From Clostridiaceae bacterium (GTDB lineage Bacteria; Bacillota; Clostridia; Peptostreptococcales; Peptostreptococcaceae): a stretch of DNA of 64,000 bases. The stretch is taken from assembly GCA_902362365.1 (NCBI GenBank), contig CABIVQ010000002.1, positions 99,218 through 163,217 of the forward strand, written 5' to 3'. Below, in pieces: positions 53,125 to 62,761 of this stretch. A program made the position numbers and the translations under genes. How positions within the stretch are numbered: position 1 is the first letter of the stretch; each line of letters opens with the position of its first letter. Under the pieces are notes generated by a model. It searched no databases. It was given only the letters and a program-made list of their open reading frames with translations, and was not told the origin of the DNA.

Positions 53125-54918
53125 TTACTTATACATTGGTCCATAAACATTACATGCTCTATAATCTTGACCTTCTTTATCCATTCCAAATGCATTCCAT
53201 GCAGCTGGTCTGAATATATTTTCTTCATCTATGTTATGCATACTTACTGGTATTCTTAATATAGAACATAAAGTTAATATATCTGCACCTATATGTCCGT
53301 AACTTATTGCACCATGGTTAGCTCCCCAATTGTTCATTACATCGTAAGCTGATTTAAATGCACCTTTTCCTGTAAGTCTTGGTGCGAACCAAGTACAAGG
53401 CCAAGTATAATCTGTTCTCTTCCATAATTTATCAGATACTTCATCTGGTAATTTTACAGTATATCCTTCTACTAATTGAACTACTGGACCTAATCCTTTT
53501 ACAAGATTTAAACGCATCATAGTTACAGGCATTTCTGCTTCTGTTAAGAATCTAGAAGAATATCCACCACCTCTGAAATATCCATTATCAGCTGGATTCC
53601 AAGTAGTTGATTTTAGTATTGCTTCTTGATCTTCTTCAGTTATATCATACCAAGCTTTCATTACTCCATTTCCATTTTCATCTTTAGCTTGACCACAAGC
53701 ATCTAAACAAGACGCTCCTGAGTTTATTAAATGTATAAATCCATCAGATTCTTTAGCTACACCTTCTAATTCATATCCTGTTGCTTTCTTAACTGCATCT
53801 GGACTCCAGTAAGTACGAACATCTGAGAATATTTGTGGAGTATTAGTTAATAATTTTCCAAATAACATACTTATACCGTTTAATACATCGTTTTCAGTAG
53901 CTAATATGTATGGTTCTCTAGGTCCATCCCAGTCAAATGAAGTATTAAGTAATGCTTCTGGGAAATCACAGTTTGGATAGAAATCTGTCCATTGTCTTTG
54001 ACCTTGGAAACCTGCAGCTATTGCATTATGTCCTAATCTTTCTTCTTCACAACCCTCTGGTAAATTTTCATTTCCGTTCATTAAGTCTTTTATTATACAC
54101 ATCATTTTAACAACAAATTCCCAATCTGCATCTTTTTCTTCTCTAGTTTTTTGAATATCTTCACGGTTTTTGTCAAATCCTTCTATACATTTTTCCTTAG
54201 TCCATTTTAAAGCTCTTTCAAATTCAGCTTTATCATATATTCCCTCACTCATTCTTCTTATTACTTCTACTTCATCAACTGATTCTACTCTCATTCCTAA
54301 GTATTCTTCTATAAATGCAGGATCTATTATAGAACCACCTATACCCATACATATAGAACCTATTTGTAAATAAGATTTCCCTCTCATAGAAGCCGCTGCT
54401 ACTGATGCTCTACCAAATCTTAATAATTTTTCTTTAACATCTTCTGGTATTTCAGTTGCATCTGCATCTTGAACATCGTGTCCATATATACCAAATGCAG
54501 GAAGACCTTTTTGTGCATGAGTTGCTAAAACTGATGCTAAATAAACAGCCCCTGGTCTTTCAGTTCCATTAAATCCCCATACCCCTTTTATAGTCATTGG
54601 ATCCATATCCATTGTTTCTGAACCATAACACCAACAAGGAGTTACTGTAAGAGTTATATCTACACCTTCTTTTTTAAATTTATCTTGGCAAGCTGCTGAT
54701 TCTGCAACTCTACTTATTGTAGTATCTGCTATAACAACCTTTACAGGCTCACCATTTGAATATTTTAAGTTTTCTTCAAATAATTTAGCTGCTGACTTTG
54801 CCATATTCATAGTTTGTTCTTCTAAAGAACCACGTACATCTAATACTCCTCTTCTACCATCTATAGTTGGTCTGATTCCTATTACTGGATATTCTCCTAT
54901 TAATCTACTCTTTGCCAT
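53125..54918 (-). CDS. fucI: L-fucose isomerase
   Basis: A 597-residue Mn-dependent ketol isomerase converting L-fucose to L-fuculose. Typical segments are [20 protein letters not shown] near the N terminus, [13 protein letters not shown], and [40 protein letters not shown] lies near the C terminus with a conserved His. AAGGGGG precedes the ATG. It is the first gene of fucI-kinase-fucU-fucA-fucP, divergent from an AraC regulator. Confidence 0.96.
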   Translation of the reverse strand: MAKSRLIGEYPVIGIRPTIDGRRGVLDVRGSLEEQTMNMAKSAAKLFEENLKYSNGEPVKVVIADTTISRVAESAACQDKFKKEGVDITLTVTPCWCYGSETMDMDPMTIKGVWGFNGTERPGAVYLASVLATHAQKGLPAFGIYGHDVQDADATEIPEDVKEKLLRFGRASVAAASMRGKSYLQIGSICMGIGGSIIDPAFIEEYLGMRVESVDEVEVIRRMSEGIYDKAEFERALKWTKEKCIEGFDKNREDIQKTREEKDADWEFVVKMMCIIKDLMNGNENLPEGCEEERLGHNAIAAGFQGQRQWTDFYPNCDFPEALLNTSFDWDGPREPYILATENDVLNGISMLFGKLLTNTPQIFSDVRTYWSPDAVKKATGYELEGVAKESDGFIHLINSGASCLDACGQAKDENGNGVMKAWYDITEEDQEAILKSTTWNPADNGYFRGGGYSSRFLTEAEMPVTMMRLNLVKGLGPVVQLVEGYTVKLPDEVSDKLWKRTDYTWPCTWFAPRLTGKGAFKSAYDVMNNWGANHGAISYGHIGADILTLCSILRIPVSMHNIDEENIFRPAAWNAFGMDKEGQDYRACNVYGPMYK

Positions 54919-55046
54919 TTTTATTCCCCCTTAATATCTTTATATTTCATTTAATTTTTTCCTTGAATATTTTTATTCTATATATGACAATAAATTTATA
55001 AAGAATTGCCATTTCTTAACCTTTCTAAGTTAATTATATAAGTATC

Positions 55047-55060
55047 GGAAATCGTTTACT
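55047..55060. promoter_or_regulatory. Candidate cre (CcpA) site
   Basis: GGAAATCGTTTACT matches the catabolite response element pattern TGWAARCGNTNNCW except at its first and sixth bases. It sits in the divergent fucI/araC control region, just before a TATAAT box (55066-55071). Confidence 0.45.
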
Positions 55061-55129
55061 CGGTTTATAATGGTAATAAAATATAATAATATTCACTTTT
55101 TTATATTTTTTAAATTGGAGGAAATTGTT

Positions 55130-55984
55130 ATGAAATTTTTTGAATACAAAGAAGATAAGCAACATGGTACTTTTGATTTTCCTATAGAATTTTATCATGT
55201 TACACCAGAACATCCACGATATAATATGCCATATCACTGGCATACTGAATACGAAATAATCCGAATTTTAGAAGGTGAATTTTCATTAATAATAGATGAT
55301 AAAAAAATTTTAGCTCATAAAGGAGATATTATCTTCATACAAGATGGCTTTTTTCATGGTGGTACACCTAATAACTGCATATATGAATGTATTGTATTTG
55401 ATATGAAGCTATTACTTAAAGAAAATCATATTTGTACAAAACAAATTCAAGATATTACCAATCATAAAAAGGTAATTAAACATAAACTTCCTAATAATAT
55501 TAATGATCTTAAGATTTGTTGTAATAATTTATTTGAATCTATGAAATCTAAAAATATTGGACATGAATTTGTAACTCAAGGTTCTCTATATCATTTACTA
55601 GGGATTATATTATCAAATGAATTATATGAAAATAGAAAAAGGATTACTAAAAAGAGCCAAGAAAGACTTTTGCAATTTAAAAATGTTATTTCATTAATCG
55701 AAAGTGAGTATTCTAATACTCTTTCTCTTGATGACTTGGCAAAAGCTTGTTGCATGACTCCAAAGTACTTTTGCCGTTTTTTCTTTGAGATGACTAATAA
55801 GACACCAATTGAATACCTAAATTATTATAGAATAGAAAGCGCATGTGAACAGCTTTTGACTACCGACTCTCCTATAACTGAAATAGCTTTAAATTGTGGA
55901 TTTAATGATGTAAGTTATTTTATCAAAACCTTTAAAAAACATAAAGGAATTACCCCTAAGCAATACTTAAAAGCTTCACTATAA
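55130..55984 (+). CDS. AraC-family regulator of the fucose operon
   Basis: A 284-residue regulator with an N-terminal cupin domain (MPYHWHTEYEIIRILEGEFS, IIFIQDGFFHGG). The C-terminal pair of helix-turn-helix motifs is SLDDLAKACCMTPKYFCRFFF and ITEIALNCGFNDVSYFIKTFK. The start is the ATG at 55130, nine bases after TTGGAGG; earlier in-frame starts lack a site. It is divergent from fucI and convergent with fucO, so it probably activates both with fucose as the signal. Confidence 0.9.
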   Translation: MKFFEYKEDKQHGTFDFPIEFYHVTPEHPRYNMPYHWHTEYEIIRILEGEFSLIIDDKKILAHKGDIIFIQDGFFHGGTPNNCIYECIVFDMKLLLKENHICTKQIQDITNHKKVIKHKLPNNINDLKICCNNLFESMKSKNIGHEFVTQGSLYHLLGIILSNELYENRKRITKKSQERLLQFKNVISLIESEYSNTLSLDDLAKACCMTPKYFCRFFFEMTNKTPIEYLNYYRIESACEQLLTTDSPITEIALNCGFNDVSYFIKTFKKHKGITPKQYLKASL

Positions 55985-56002
55985 AATTTACCATAAAAAA
56001 AG

Positions 56003-56040
56003 AAAGCGTAATTCAAATAAATATATTTGAACTACGCTTT
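56003..56040. terminator. Bidirectional terminator between araC and fucO
   Basis: An imperfect stem pairing AAAGCGTA-a-TTCAAATA with TTTGAA-c-TACGCTTT, with T-rich flanks in both directions. Confidence 0.8.
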
Positions 56041-56044
56041 TGTT

Positions 56045-57220
56045 TTATCCATTAACAGATATATTTTTTACCAATACTAAAGACTTATATAATTCTACTA
56101 TATCTTCTACTGATGTTTCTTTTGGATTACCTGGTCTACATGCATCTGCATATGCAGATTCTGCTAAAAATTGAATATCTTCAACTTTAACTATTTCGCT
56201 TAAATCTGATGGTATACCTACATCACTAGAAAGCTTCTTCACTGCATCAACTGCAGCTTTTCTATATTCTTCAACACTCATATTTTCTACACCTTCAACC
56301 CCCATAGCCGCTGCTATATGCTTGTATTTATCACCCGTAGCTTCTGCATTGTATTCCATAACAGTTGGAAGTATTATTGCATTTGCTACACCATGAGGAG
56401 TATCATATAATGCACCTAAAGGATGAGCCATAGAATGAACAATACCAAGACCTACATTAGAGAATCCCATTCCAGCAATGTATTGACCTAAAGCCATTCC
56501 TTCTCTACCTTCTTTAGTGTTCTCAACAGCTCCTCTTAAACTTTTAGAAATTAATTCAATAGCTTTTATGTGGAACATATCTGTCATTTCCCAAGCTGCT
56601 CCTGTTATAAAACCTTCTATTGCATGAGTTAAAGCATCCATACCTGTTGCCGCAGTAAGCCCTTTTGGCATACTTGACATCATATCCGGATCTACTATTG
56701 CTACAACTGGTATATCATGTGTATCTACACATACAAACTTTCTATTCTTTTCAACATCCGTTATAACATAATTTATAGTTACTTCTGCTGCAGTCCCTGC
56801 AGTTGTTGGTACAGCTATTATTGGTACACATTTATTTTTAGTAGGAGCTACTCCCTCTAAACTTCTAACATCTTCAAACTCTGGATTGTTTATTATTATT
56901 CCAACTGCTTTTGCTGTGTCCATAGAAGAACCTCCACCAATTGCAATTATATAATCCGCACCAGAAGCTTTATATGCTGATACCCCTAATTGAACATTTT
57001 CAATTGTTGGGTTTGGTTTTATATTAGAATAAACTTCATATTCAAGGCCTGCTTCATCTAATATAGCAGTAACTTTTCCTGTTACTCCAAATTTAATTAA
57101 ATCTGGATCAGAACATAGAAACGCTTTCCTTAATCCTCTACCTTTTACCTCTGTTACTATTTCCTTTATTGCTCCTGAACCATGATAAGAAGTTTCATTT
57201 AACACTATTCTATTCGCCAT
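56045..57220 (-). CDS. fucO: Lactaldehyde reductase / 1,2-propanediol oxidoreductase
   Basis: A 391-residue iron-dependent (group III) alcohol dehydrogenase reducing L-lactaldehyde to 1,2-propanediol with NADH. The nucleotide loop is IIAIGGGSSMDTAKAVGI. Metal ligands are in TGMDALTHAIEGF and GIVHSMAHPLGALYDTPHG. PTTAGTAAEVT is also typical. AAAAGGGG precedes the ATG. It has its own transcription unit beside the fucose regulator and completes redox-balanced fermentation of fucose. Confidence 0.93.
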   Translation of the reverse strand: MANRIVLNETSYHGSGAIKEIVTEVKGRGLRKAFLCSDPDLIKFGVTGKVTAILDEAGLEYEVYSNIKPNPTIENVQLGVSAYKASGADYIIAIGGGSSMDTAKAVGIIINNPEFEDVRSLEGVAPTKNKCVPIIAVPTTAGTAAEVTINYVITDVEKNRKFVCVDTHDIPVVAIVDPDMMSSMPKGLTAATGMDALTHAIEGFITGAAWEMTDMFHIKAIELISKSLRGAVENTKEGREGMALGQYIAGMGFSNVGLGIVHSMAHPLGALYDTPHGVANAIILPTVMEYNAEATGDKYKHIAAAMGVEGVENMSVEEYRKAAVDAVKKLSSDVGIPSDLSEIVKVEDIQFLAESAYADACRPGNPKETSVEDIVELYKSLVLVKNISVNG

Positions 57221-57353
57221 ATTTAATTCCCCTTTTGTTTATAAATTATTTTTATACTTTAATTCTACTTTCTTAAATTCACTATTGCTATTAATATAAT
57301 GGCATAAAATATGACTATATTCACTTTTTTTAAATTTACTATATTTATCATAT

Positions 57354-57381
57354 AAAAAAGCAGGTCTAAAACCTGCCTTTT
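57354..57381 (-). terminator. Terminator after HesB-like gene
   Basis: Stem GCAGGT with ACCTGC and a 5-base loop, flanked by A-run and T-run (AAAAAAG...CTTTT). Confidence 0.8.
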
Positions 57382-57682
57382 AATAATAGAAACAAAAATC
57401 TGCTTCTACACTAAATTGATTACGACTTAAAAGTCCTCCATAAGATATTGTTATATAGTTCATTTGTGAATCTAATGCTTTATTTATAGCTATTTTATAT
57501 CCATCAACGTCATATAAGTTATCATTTTCATTATAATCGTCTAATTCTAAATCTATCTTTGCATCACTTGTCATAGTTATACATCTAGTAAGTATTCTTA
57601 TACATTTCTTTTCACTATTTTCTAATAATTTATCTAATTCTCTCTTAGCTTCAGTCGTTATAAGTATGTTCATTTCTTCCAT
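57380..57682 (-). CDS. HesB/IscA-like domain protein
   Basis: A 100-residue protein with the N-terminal pattern MNILITTEAKRELDKLL of the HesB/IscA fold. The C terminus is NQFSVEADFCFYY. The three cysteines of Fe-S carriers (C...C-x-C) are not present in the usual places; only C27, C33 and C97 are seen. It may not carry a cluster. AAGGAGAG lies ten bases before ATG 57682. The ATG at 57673 is an alternative. Single gene with terminator. Confidence 0.7.
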   Translation of the reverse strand: MEEMNILITTEAKRELDKLLENSEKKCIRILTRCITMTSDAKIDLELDDYNENDNLYDVDGYKIAINKALDSQMNYITISYGGLLSRNQFSVEADFCFYY

Positions 57683-57759
57683 ATTGACATGTCTCTCCTT
57701 AAACTGTAATTTATATTTTATATTTTACCCTATAACATTTATCTATAACAATATTAATC

Positions 57760-60324
57760 TTATTTAAATATACTTTTAACCCAATTCATAAATCCACCGC
57801 CGTCTTTTTCTTCTGTAGTTACTTCTTCTTTTTGATTTTCTGAATCAGATGTTTCATCAGAAGAACTACCATCCACCTTCATAATGAATTTTACACTACC
57901 TTCCATATCTTCAGTTATTCCACCATAATTATCATAATCCTTAGACACTTCAATTATTTTATCAGTAGCTTCTAATATACCATCCATCTCACTTAATTTT
58001 TCATTTCCTAAATCATATAATTTATCTAAGCCTTCTGTTTTTAATTTTTTAGTACCTGTATATAGTTCTTTAACCCCACTATTTAAATCTTCTGTACCTT
58101 TTAAGATTTTAGTTGAATTAGTACTAAGTTCTGCTGTTCCTTTTTTTAGCTTTGTTGATCCTTGAGCTAGTTGATTTACGCCTGTATTTAATTGCTTTGT
58201 ACCATCTAATAATGACCCACTTCCGTTATATATGGTATCTGTTGCGCTTTTTAATTTAGTAGCATTTTCACTAAGCTGAGATGCTCCTCCTTTTAACTCG
58301 CTACTTCCTTTTGATAATTCACTTGTTCCTTTATCTACTTTATTTACCCCTTCTAATAAATAGCTGCTTCCAGTATATATAGTATCTGTTGCACTTTTTA
58401 ATTTAGTAGCATTCTCGTTAAGCTGAGATGTACCTTTCTTTAACTCACTACTTCCTTTTGATAGTTCACTTACTCCTGCATCTAGCTTATTTACACCTTG
58501 TGACAATGCAGTGCTTCCACTATAAATAGTATCTGTTGCATTTTTTATTTTACTAGCCTTTGCATCTAGATCACTTCCTGCCCTTGAAATCTTAGCTAAA
58601 CTATCATAAAAAGAACTTGAGCCTGAACTAAGACTACTAAGTCCACTATTTAATGTTGATGCTCCTTTATATGCATCATTAACCTTTGAACTTAATGTAT
58701 TTAAACCTTGTTGTTGAGCTGATGATATTCCTTTCAATTCTTTGCTTATCCCTAATAATTGATTCTTTAAATTTTCATCTTCAATGCTTTCTGCAACACT
58801 TGCAATGTTATCAGCTAGACCTGATGTATTTTTAGCAGATGCTATTAAATCATTTATTCCTCCACTACCTTGACTTAATCCATTTACCAAGTCTTTAGAT
58901 CCACTATATGCTGAGTTTATTCCACTATTTATTTCTGAATATTTATTATATAATTGCGATACATTGCCAACATATGTAGATACACCTTGTGATAACTTAC
59001 CTTGTGATGAGCTTAATTCTGATAATCCATTATTTAAATCACTTGCTCCCTTAGTTAACTCTGGCGTAGAACTACTCAATTGATTCACACCTGTATTTAA
59101 TTTTTCAGCTCCACTATCTATACTTTTTACTCCTTGTGAAAATTGACCTTGTGAAGTACTTAGTTGAGATAACCCATTATTCAAGTCACTTGCACCTTTA
59201 CTAAGTGCTGGTGTAGAGCTACTTAATTGACTTATACCTTTATCTAACTTACTAGCTCCACTATCCAAACTTTTTGCTCCTTGAGAAAACTGACCTTGAG
59301 CTATACTTAATTGAGATAATCCACTATTTAGATCTTTTGCACCTTTAGTTAATGCAGGTGTTGAATTATTTAACTTACTCACACCACTATTTAGATTACT
59401 AGCCCCATCATCTAAACTTTTCACACCTGAATTAAATAACTTGTAGTTTTGATTTAATTCAGAAGTTCCTTCAGATAACTTCTCTGCTCCAGCTAATAAG
59501 TCTTCTCCACCTTTTTGTAAATCTCCTAGGGAATCTTTTAAATCACTAACAGAGCTAGTTTCATCCAACTTATCAAGGTCAAATGTATTAGGAGAAACTA
59601 CGGCTAGTATACTAGGCATTTCAAAATTTGTTGCTTCAGCTTCAATAACTAACTTATCTTCTAATCCTATAACTTCATTTAAATCATTATTTAATTTTAA
59701 TGAATTTTTAAGCCCCGGTACAGAAACAAAAGTTATAGAGCAACTTTTTCCTTCATCTAATATAGTACCACTACTCGCATTTATATCCTTAAAATTATCT
59801 CTAGGCATAAGTACTTCAACTGCTGTTAAAAACGGTACATATATCGTTCTATTTTCTCCGTTAATTTCAACACTTCTTGCTTCATTATTTTTTAAGGATA
59901 TTGTTATTTTTAATTTACCAGATTTATTTTTAATTTCACTTGGTTCAACTGTTTTTCCATTTAGTTCATACTTTATCTTTAAATCCACAGGCAAACTTTT
60001 ATTACTTTCCCCACTATAATATAAATCATCCTCATCTATGTCCCAGGTAATATCACTACCATTTATTTGAGGAGTTTCATTTCCTTTTAAATTTTTTATA
60101 TTTTTAAGTTCACTAATATCCTTGATTTCACCTAATTTAGAATTACCTTTTATCCATGTAGATACTATATTTTCTTTTATATTTCCATTTTCATCTAAAA
60201 TAGAATATACTGTTTCGTCTTTTTTTATATCACTATTATCTGCAAATATTAAGGTTCCGTTACTAGCAACTATTGCTGCTGTTATTAGTGTTGCTGATTT
60301 CATTTTAATATTTTTACTATTCAT
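57760..60324 (-). CDS. Secreted heptad-repeat protein, partner of MMPL transporter
   Basis: An 854-residue protein with an N-terminal signal-like segment (residues 8-28) and a beta-rich section to about 240. The long region that follows consists of x-L-x-x-G-x-x-x-L heptads such as GASDLNNGLSQL. The heptads form higher-order units of 49 residues (seven heptads). One set runs from STPAL to the next STPAL, and the other from ATDTIY to the next ATDTIY, each about three times. The C-terminal tail ends with GGFMNWVKSIFK. Such repeats occur in YhgE/Pip and MMPL-associated proteins and form long coiled coils. It is 38 bases downstream of the MMPL gene, so the two are cotranscribed. Confidence 0.78.
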   Translation of the reverse strand: MNSKNIKMKSATLITAAIVASNGTLIFADNSDIKKDETVYSILDENGNIKENIVSTWIKGNSKLGEIKDISELKNIKNLKGNETPQINGSDITWDIDEDDLYYSGESNKSLPVDLKIKYELNGKTVEPSEIKNKSGKLKITISLKNNEARSVEINGENRTIYVPFLTAVEVLMPRDNFKDINASSGTILDEGKSCSITFVSVPGLKNSLKLNNDLNEVIGLEDKLVIEAEATNFEMPSILAVVSPNTFDLDKLDETSSVSDLKDSLGDLQKGGEDLLAGAEKLSEGTSELNQNYKLFNSGVKSLDDGASNLNSGVSKLNNSTPALTKGAKDLNSGLSQLSIAQGQFSQGAKSLDSGASKLDKGISQLSSSTPALSKGASDLNNGLSQLSTSQGQFSQGVKSIDSGAEKLNTGVNQLSSSTPELTKGASDLNNGLSELSSSQGKLSQGVSTYVGNVSQLYNKYSEINSGINSAYSGSKDLVNGLSQGSGGINDLIASAKNTSGLADNIASVAESIEDENLKNQLLGISKELKGISSAQQQGLNTLSSKVNDAYKGASTLNSGLSSLSSGSSSFYDSLAKISRAGSDLDAKASKIKNATDTIYSGSTALSQGVNKLDAGVSELSKGSSELKKGTSQLNENATKLKSATDTIYTGSSYLLEGVNKVDKGTSELSKGSSELKGGASQLSENATKLKSATDTIYNGSGSLLDGTKQLNTGVNQLAQGSTKLKKGTAELSTNSTKILKGTEDLNSGVKELYTGTKKLKTEGLDKLYDLGNEKLSEMDGILEATDKIIEVSKDYDNYGGITEDMEGSVKFIMKVDGSSSDETSDSENQKEEVTTEEKDGGGFMNWVKSIFK

Positions 60325-60362
60325 TTTTAATCCCCCTAAAATTCTCTAATCTTAAAAATTAT

Positions 60363-62453
60363 TTATCCTTCAACCTCAACTACATCTTTATTATCTATAA
60401 ATCCCTTACTAGTTTTTAAAATTATTTTTTCACATATTAAAAGTATCGCTGGTAGTATGAATAATATCATAAGCATACTAATTATAGCTCCTCTAGACAT
60501 TAGACTACACAACGAACCTATCATTTCTAGCTTAGACACTACACCAACTCCTATTGTTGATGCAAAGAATGTTAATGCACTTGTAACTATTGATCTACCA
60601 CAGCTTTTTATTGAAATCTCCATAGCTTTAAATTTATCATTACCTTTATTTAATTCTTCTTTAAATCTTGAAGTAAGAAGAATTGCATAGTCTACAGTAG
60701 CCCCTAATTGAATAGTTCCTAAGACTATAGATGCGATAAATGGCTCTACTGTACCTGTGTAATAAGGTATACCTAAATTTGCAAATATTGCTGTTTCTAT
60801 ACTTAATACAAGTATTACTGGTAAAGAAATTGATTTAAAAATAATTGCTATTATAATAAATATAGCAATTATAGACACTGAACTTACTTTTTTAAAGTCA
60901 GTATCAGCTATCTTTATTAGATCTTCCGTAAGAGGAGCTTCTCCACCCACCAAAGCATTTTTATCATATTTATGAACAATTTTATTCATTTCATCAATTT
61001 GTATTGAACATTCTGGTGATGCAGCTTTATATTCTGAATTAACCATTATTTGCTCATAACCACTTGATTTTAATTGATTCAAAATATCCGCTGGTAAAAA
61101 ATCTTGATTTATACCAGGACCTAAATATTTCTCTATTGCTAAAACTGAGTTTACACCATCAATTTTTTCAAGTTCCTTTATCATTTCATCTTTTTTGTAA
61201 GGTTCTAAGCTTTCATCAACTAAAATAATATCTGTACTATTCATGTTATAATCATTTTTTAATTTATTAGTTGCTACTATAGAAGGTAAGTTATCTGGTA
61301 AGCTTTCGTCTAAATTATAATAAACCTCTGCTTTCATATTCCCTATAAAAGCCGGTATAAATATAATTACGAATACTACTGCAAATTTTTTATAATATCT
61401 AATTGTAAATTTTGATACTTTTTCAAAGGTCGGTAATATACTTTTATGTTTATATTTATGAATTGATTTATCGAATGTAAGTATAAATGCAGGTAGAATA
61501 GTTATAGTACATATAACACCTATTAATACACCCTTCGCCATAACTAAACCTATATCTTTTCCTAAGGTTAAATCCATTACACAAAGTGCTAAAAATCCTG
61601 CGATTGTCGTTATAGAGCTCCCAAATACTGAAGTTGTTGTATTTACAATAGCCTCTGCCATTGCATCTATTTTATTGTCCTTTACTTTTAATTCCTCATC
61701 ATATCTGTGTAGCAAGAAAATTGAATAGTCCATTGTTACACCAAGTTGTAATATTGCTGTTAAGGCCTTTGTTATATATGAAATTTCTCCAAATATTATA
61801 TTTGTACCAAAGTTATATATTATTGCTAATGATATACTTGCTATAAATATAAATGGTGTTGTATAAGATTCCAAAGTTAATGATAATACTATTATTGTTA
61901 ATACTCCTGCTATCAATACATATAGCGGAGTTTCTCCATCTGCTACATCCTTTGTATCTTTCACTATTCCTGCCATACCGCTTAAAAAAGCTTCTTTGCC
62001 TGCTATTGCTCTTATTTCATCAATAGCATTCATTGTTTGCAAACTAGCTGTCCCATCTTTTAACTTTAATACCATCATTGTAGAATTATCTCCACTGTAT
62101 AAAAAATCAACCATATCTTTTGGCAAAATTTCTTTAGGAACAGATAGATCCATAAAATCATCTATCCATAGTACATCCTGTACTCCCTCTACCTTTACTA
62201 CTTTTTCCTTTAACTTAGCTACATCCTTATCTTCCATATTTTCCACTATTAACATTGCTAAAGAACCACAATCAAAATCTTCCTTTAATATTTTTTCTGC
62301 TTTAATTGTTGAACTATCATCTGGTAAATAGCTTAATATATCATAGTTAATATCTGTTTTTATAAATCCCCACACTGATGGAATTAATAAAAATATTGCT
62401 ATGAATAATATTAATTTCCTATGGCCAGCTATTTGTTTTGCTAACCTATTCAT
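60363..62453 (-). CDS. MMPL/RND-superfamily transporter
   Basis: A 696-residue RND-type exporter with two repeats. Each has one span, an extracytoplasmic domain and a cluster of spans: ALTAILQLGVTMDYSIFLLHRYDEE in the first and VLGTIQLGATVDYAILLTSRFKEE in the second. The G-x-T-x-D-Y segments carry the proton-relay Asp residues. It is close to YdfJ/MmpL-like exporters of lipids or hydrophobic compounds; substrate unknown. GGGGGG precedes the ATG. The promoter at 62500-62528 contains an operator. Confidence 0.88.
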   Translation of the reverse strand: MNRLAKQIAGHRKLILFIAIFLLIPSVWGFIKTDINYDILSYLPDDSSTIKAEKILKEDFDCGSLAMLIVENMEDKDVAKLKEKVVKVEGVQDVLWIDDFMDLSVPKEILPKDMVDFLYSGDNSTMMVLKLKDGTASLQTMNAIDEIRAIAGKEAFLSGMAGIVKDTKDVADGETPLYVLIAGVLTIIVLSLTLESYTTPFIFIASISLAIIYNFGTNIIFGEISYITKALTAILQLGVTMDYSIFLLHRYDEELKVKDNKIDAMAEAIVNTTTSVFGSSITTIAGFLALCVMDLTLGKDIGLVMAKGVLIGVICTITILPAFILTFDKSIHKYKHKSILPTFEKVSKFTIRYYKKFAVVFVIIFIPAFIGNMKAEVYYNLDESLPDNLPSIVATNKLKNDYNMNSTDIILVDESLEPYKKDEMIKELEKIDGVNSVLAIEKYLGPGINQDFLPADILNQLKSSGYEQIMVNSEYKAASPECSIQIDEMNKIVHKYDKNALVGGEAPLTEDLIKIADTDFKKVSSVSIIAIFIIIAIIFKSISLPVILVLSIETAIFANLGIPYYTGTVEPFIASIVLGTIQLGATVDYAILLTSRFKEELNKGNDKFKAMEISIKSCGRSIVTSALTFFASTIGVGVVSKLEMIGSLCSLMSRGAIISMLMILFILPAILLICEKIILKTSKGFIDNKDVVEVEG

Positions 62454-62470
62454 ATGTATCCCCCCATTTA

Positions 62471-62484
62471 TTAGGCATGCCTAA
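62471..62484. promoter_or_regulatory. Palindromic operator 1 of MMPL operon
   Basis: TTAGGCATGCCTAA is a perfect 14-base palindrome in the leader between the promoter and the MMPL ribosome binding site. Confidence 0.7.
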
Positions 62485-62499
62485 GTAATTTATAAATAC

Positions 62500-62528
62500 A
62501 TTGTAGGGCACGCCTAAATCCTTGTCAA
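62500..62528 (-). promoter_or_regulatory. MMPL operon promoter
   Basis: On the minus strand, TTGACA (62523-62528) and TACAAT (62500-62505) are separated by exactly 17 bases. Confidence 0.85.
62504..62517. promoter_or_regulatory. Palindromic operator 2 of MMPL operon
   Basis: TAGGGCACGCCTAA agrees with operator 1 at 11 of 14 positions. It lies within the spacer and -10 box of the promoter. The centre-to-centre distance to operator 1 is 33 bases, about three helical turns, so two bound dimers would face the same side. Confidence 0.65.
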
Positions 62529-62701
62529 TTATATTTTCTAAAATTTAACTATACAAAAATTTCTAAGTATATAATAGTTTTTTCACTTAAAATGATTAAA
62601 TGCGATAAAAATCAAATAAAAAATGACCCAATAACAGGTTCTAGTGTTGCATCTAGTTAATATTTGCAACTTGATTTTTACAAAATTTATATAATGAAAA
62701 A

Positions 62702-62757
62702 AATAACCTTCTTTGGTTAAATGGAAGTAACGACAAATCCATCCAAAGGAGGTTATT
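62702..62757 (+). promoter_or_regulatory. Hairpin covering the transposase ribosome binding site
   Basis: Arms AATAACCTTCTTTGG (62702-62716) and CCAAAGGAGGTTATT (62743-62757) pair over 15 bases with one mismatch. The second arm contains the Shine-Dalgarno AAAGGAGG, four bases before the start codon. Transcripts reading in from outside would have a masked ribosome binding site. Confidence 0.75.
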
Positions 62758-62761
62758 CATT

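Noticed and set aside
55034-55243. Minus-strand 69-codon frame opposite the fucose regulator
   Set aside because: It overlaps the start of the AraC gene, whose frame has strong domain evidence, and has no ribosome binding site.
57760-60324. Repeats in the heptad protein as a CRISPR or DNA satellite
   Set aside because: The repeats are in a continuous coding frame, vary at the DNA level and lack unique spacers between identical units.
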